A stretch of 16,166 nucleotides of DNA from DASPJR01 sp035628505. Its GTDB lineage: Bacteria; Planctomycetota; SZUA-567; H5-PLA8. Both the position numbers and the translations under genes were made by a program. The notes beneath the pieces were generated by a model, which was not told the DNA's origin, did not search any database, and saw nothing but the letters and a program-made list of their open reading frames with translations. Below, piece after piece: positions 15,253 to 16,166 of the stretch (positions within the stretch are counted from its first letter, which is position 1; each line of letters opens with the position of its first letter). The stretch is taken from assembly GCA_035628505.1 (NCBI GenBank), contig DASPJR010000085.1:1-16166 (forward strand), written 5' to 3'.

Positions 15253-16020
15253 TTAATTCCCACCTAATGGGAACCGGATCAACACTTCCGCGCCAGGTCC
15301 GCGGCCAATCGTGACCGACCCATGCAATTGCTTGGTTAGCATCGAAACCAACTTCAACCCAAGGGACTGCGTTTCGGCGACGTTCAGGTGTGGAGGCAAT
15401 CCCTTGCCATTATCAGCCACACTTACTATGAAGTCATCTGCTGACCGGATTACAATATTAATTTCACCAAGTTTCCCAGGCTCAAATGCATGTTTGATCG
15501 AGTTTGCGATCAGCTCGTTTACGATCAAACCAAATGGCAAAGCCTTGTCGATCGGAAGATGAGTCTCTGGAATGTCGAGGTTCAACTTGATTCGCCTTGA
15601 CCGATCATCGTATGAGCGCAGCACGCCGGTGGCGAGACTGTCGATGTAATCACGTATGTTGACCTGGCCCAGATTTCCTGATTGGTAGAGCTTCTCGTGC
15701 ACCAGCGCCATAGACTTAATTCGGTTCTCATTCTCGCGGAATGCTTCCCGAACGGACTCCTCTTTTACAGAACCAGCCTGCAGACTGAAAAGTCCCGCGG
15801 TGATCTGGAGATTGTTCTTTACGCGATGATGTATTTCCTTGAGCAGCAGCTCTTTTTCCACGAGCGAAGCTCGGAGTTTTATCGCGGCCTGCTTCTGTTC
15901 TGTAACATCCGTGATCGTCCCAACATAGCCGATCACCTTGCCGGTTGGATCCTTTTCTGCGTCAGCTTGTCCGAACACCCACGCGGTAGACCCATCTGGG
16001 CGAACGAAGCGGTACTCCAT
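15253..16020 (-). CDS. HisKA_2 (HWE-related) histidine kinase, PAS N-terminus truncated
   Basis: 255 residues from ATG at 16020. Residues 1-42 are only the last third of a PAS domain plus PAC (MEYRFVRPDGS to TDVTEQK). Seven upstream codons still fit a PAS domain (HRPFT), but an in-frame TAG at 16042-16044 closes the frame. The gene has therefore lost its 5' part, or ATG 16020 is a new start; no good ribosome-binding site precedes it. The kinase core is complete. It has the HisKA_2 dimerisation motif LLKEIHHRVKNNLQ with His64/65, then HATPase with VNELIANSIKHAF, DNGKGLP and SLGLKLV. These blunt-ended HisKA_2/HWE kinases are usually soluble and often phosphorylate a stand-alone or fused receiver. 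Here the next gene, 2 nt downstream, starts with a receiver. I judge it possibly still active as a kinase but with impaired sensing. Confidence 0.85.
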   Translation of the reverse strand: MEYRFVRPDGSTAWVFGQADAEKDPTGKVIGYVGTITDVTEQKQAAIKLRASLVEKELLLKEIHHRVKNNLQITAGLFSLQAGSVKEESVREAFRENENRIKSMALVHEKLYQSGNLGQVNIRDYIDSLATGVLRSYDDRSRRIKLNLDIPETHLPIDKALPFGLIVNELIANSIKHAFEPGKLGEINIVIRSADDFIVSVADNGKGLPPHLNVAETQSLGLKLVSMLTKQLHGSVTIGRGPGAEVLIRFPLGGN

Positions 16021-16041
16021 CGTGAACGGCCGGTGTGCCCC

Positions 16042-16166
16042 CTATAAAATCTTTGACGCTAAAGCGGATTTAATTGGCAGCGTAATTCGACTCCTCCGGA
16101 CACTTAAAAGACCGTGAGCGACAAGCGCACGGGTGATCGCTTCCCTTTCGATGCAGCGCACATCAT
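16042..16166 (-). CDS. C-terminal part of an unidentified frame entering from the right edge
   Basis: The minus strand is open from the window edge to a TAG at 16042, about 40 codons (key stretch CIEREAITRALVAHG). This is the same frame as the downstream kinase, separated from it by that TAG. The start lies outside the window. The first ~20 residues look protein-like; the remainder (SVRRSRITLPIKSALASK) may be read-through into a mobile-element end. I cannot name a family. Confidence 0.25.
   Translation of the reverse strand, partial: DVRCIEREAITRALVAHGLLSVRRSRITLPIKSALASKIL
16045..16102 (-). mobile_element. Possible IS21-type terminal remnant
   Basis: From 16102 leftwards the minus strand reads TGTCCGGAGGAGTCGAATTA and then an AT-richer stretch (CTGCCAATTAAATCC). 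This has the look of an IS21-family terminus, which begins TGT. It would sit between a broken upstream frame and the broken PAS start of the HisKA_2 kinase, explaining both. The second end and any transposase are not visible, so this is tentative. Confidence 0.25.

Overview
The window is dominated by five large sensory histidine-kinase genes, all on the minus strand. They are separated by remnants of mobile elements and broken genes. The organism is probably a free-living Gram-negative soil or water bacterium with a heavily expanded two-component repertoire. A short membrane protein of a type I associate with Planctomycetes/Verrucomicrobia (4059-4319) hints at the PVC group, but this rests on recollection of families and is a weak assignment.

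Layout from the left edge. (a) 1-1208 is visibly GC-richer (about 67% in a sampled line, against about 45-55% in the kinases). It holds the C-terminal end of an IstB-type IS21 helper ATPase and two small unrecognised genes in a probable operon. (b) At about 1208 this block is joined inside a PAS domain of the first sensor protein (1031-3745). That protein has a carboxymuconolactone-decarboxylase/AhpD-like N-terminus followed by PAS, GAF and PAS modules, and the junction removes its kinase domain. (c) 3746-4893 is mostly non-coding, with one small membrane protein and the tail of an upstream small gene overlapping it by ATGA. (d) 4894-9147 is an intact membrane-anchored hybrid kinase (TM, 4 PAS, GAF, 2 PAS, HisKA, HATPase, REC). 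(e) 9148-9797 is a debris zone: an IS3-family left end with the first codons of orfA abuts a phospholipase D-like fragment broken at both ends. (f) 9798-16020 is a three-gene run: a HWE/HisKA_2-type kinase missing its N-terminus, a REC-PAS-HisKA-HATPase-REC kinase, and a coiled-coil/4 PAS/GAF hybrid kinase. (g) 16042-16166 is the tail of an unidentified frame that may include an IS end.

The HisKA_2 kinase and the double-REC kinase are 2 nt apart and probably translationally coupled. The double-REC kinase and the next hybrid kinase have closely similar HisKA-HATPase-REC cores. No DNA-binding or enzymatic output regulator is visible, so the receivers must signal within the kinases or to a partner outside the window. 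I see no tRNA, rRNA, CRISPR array or strong promoter. I did not find a convincing new defence or metabolic system. The most unusual items are the AhpD-like domain on a sensor, the sharp junction at about 1208, and the small unrecognised gene pair beside it.
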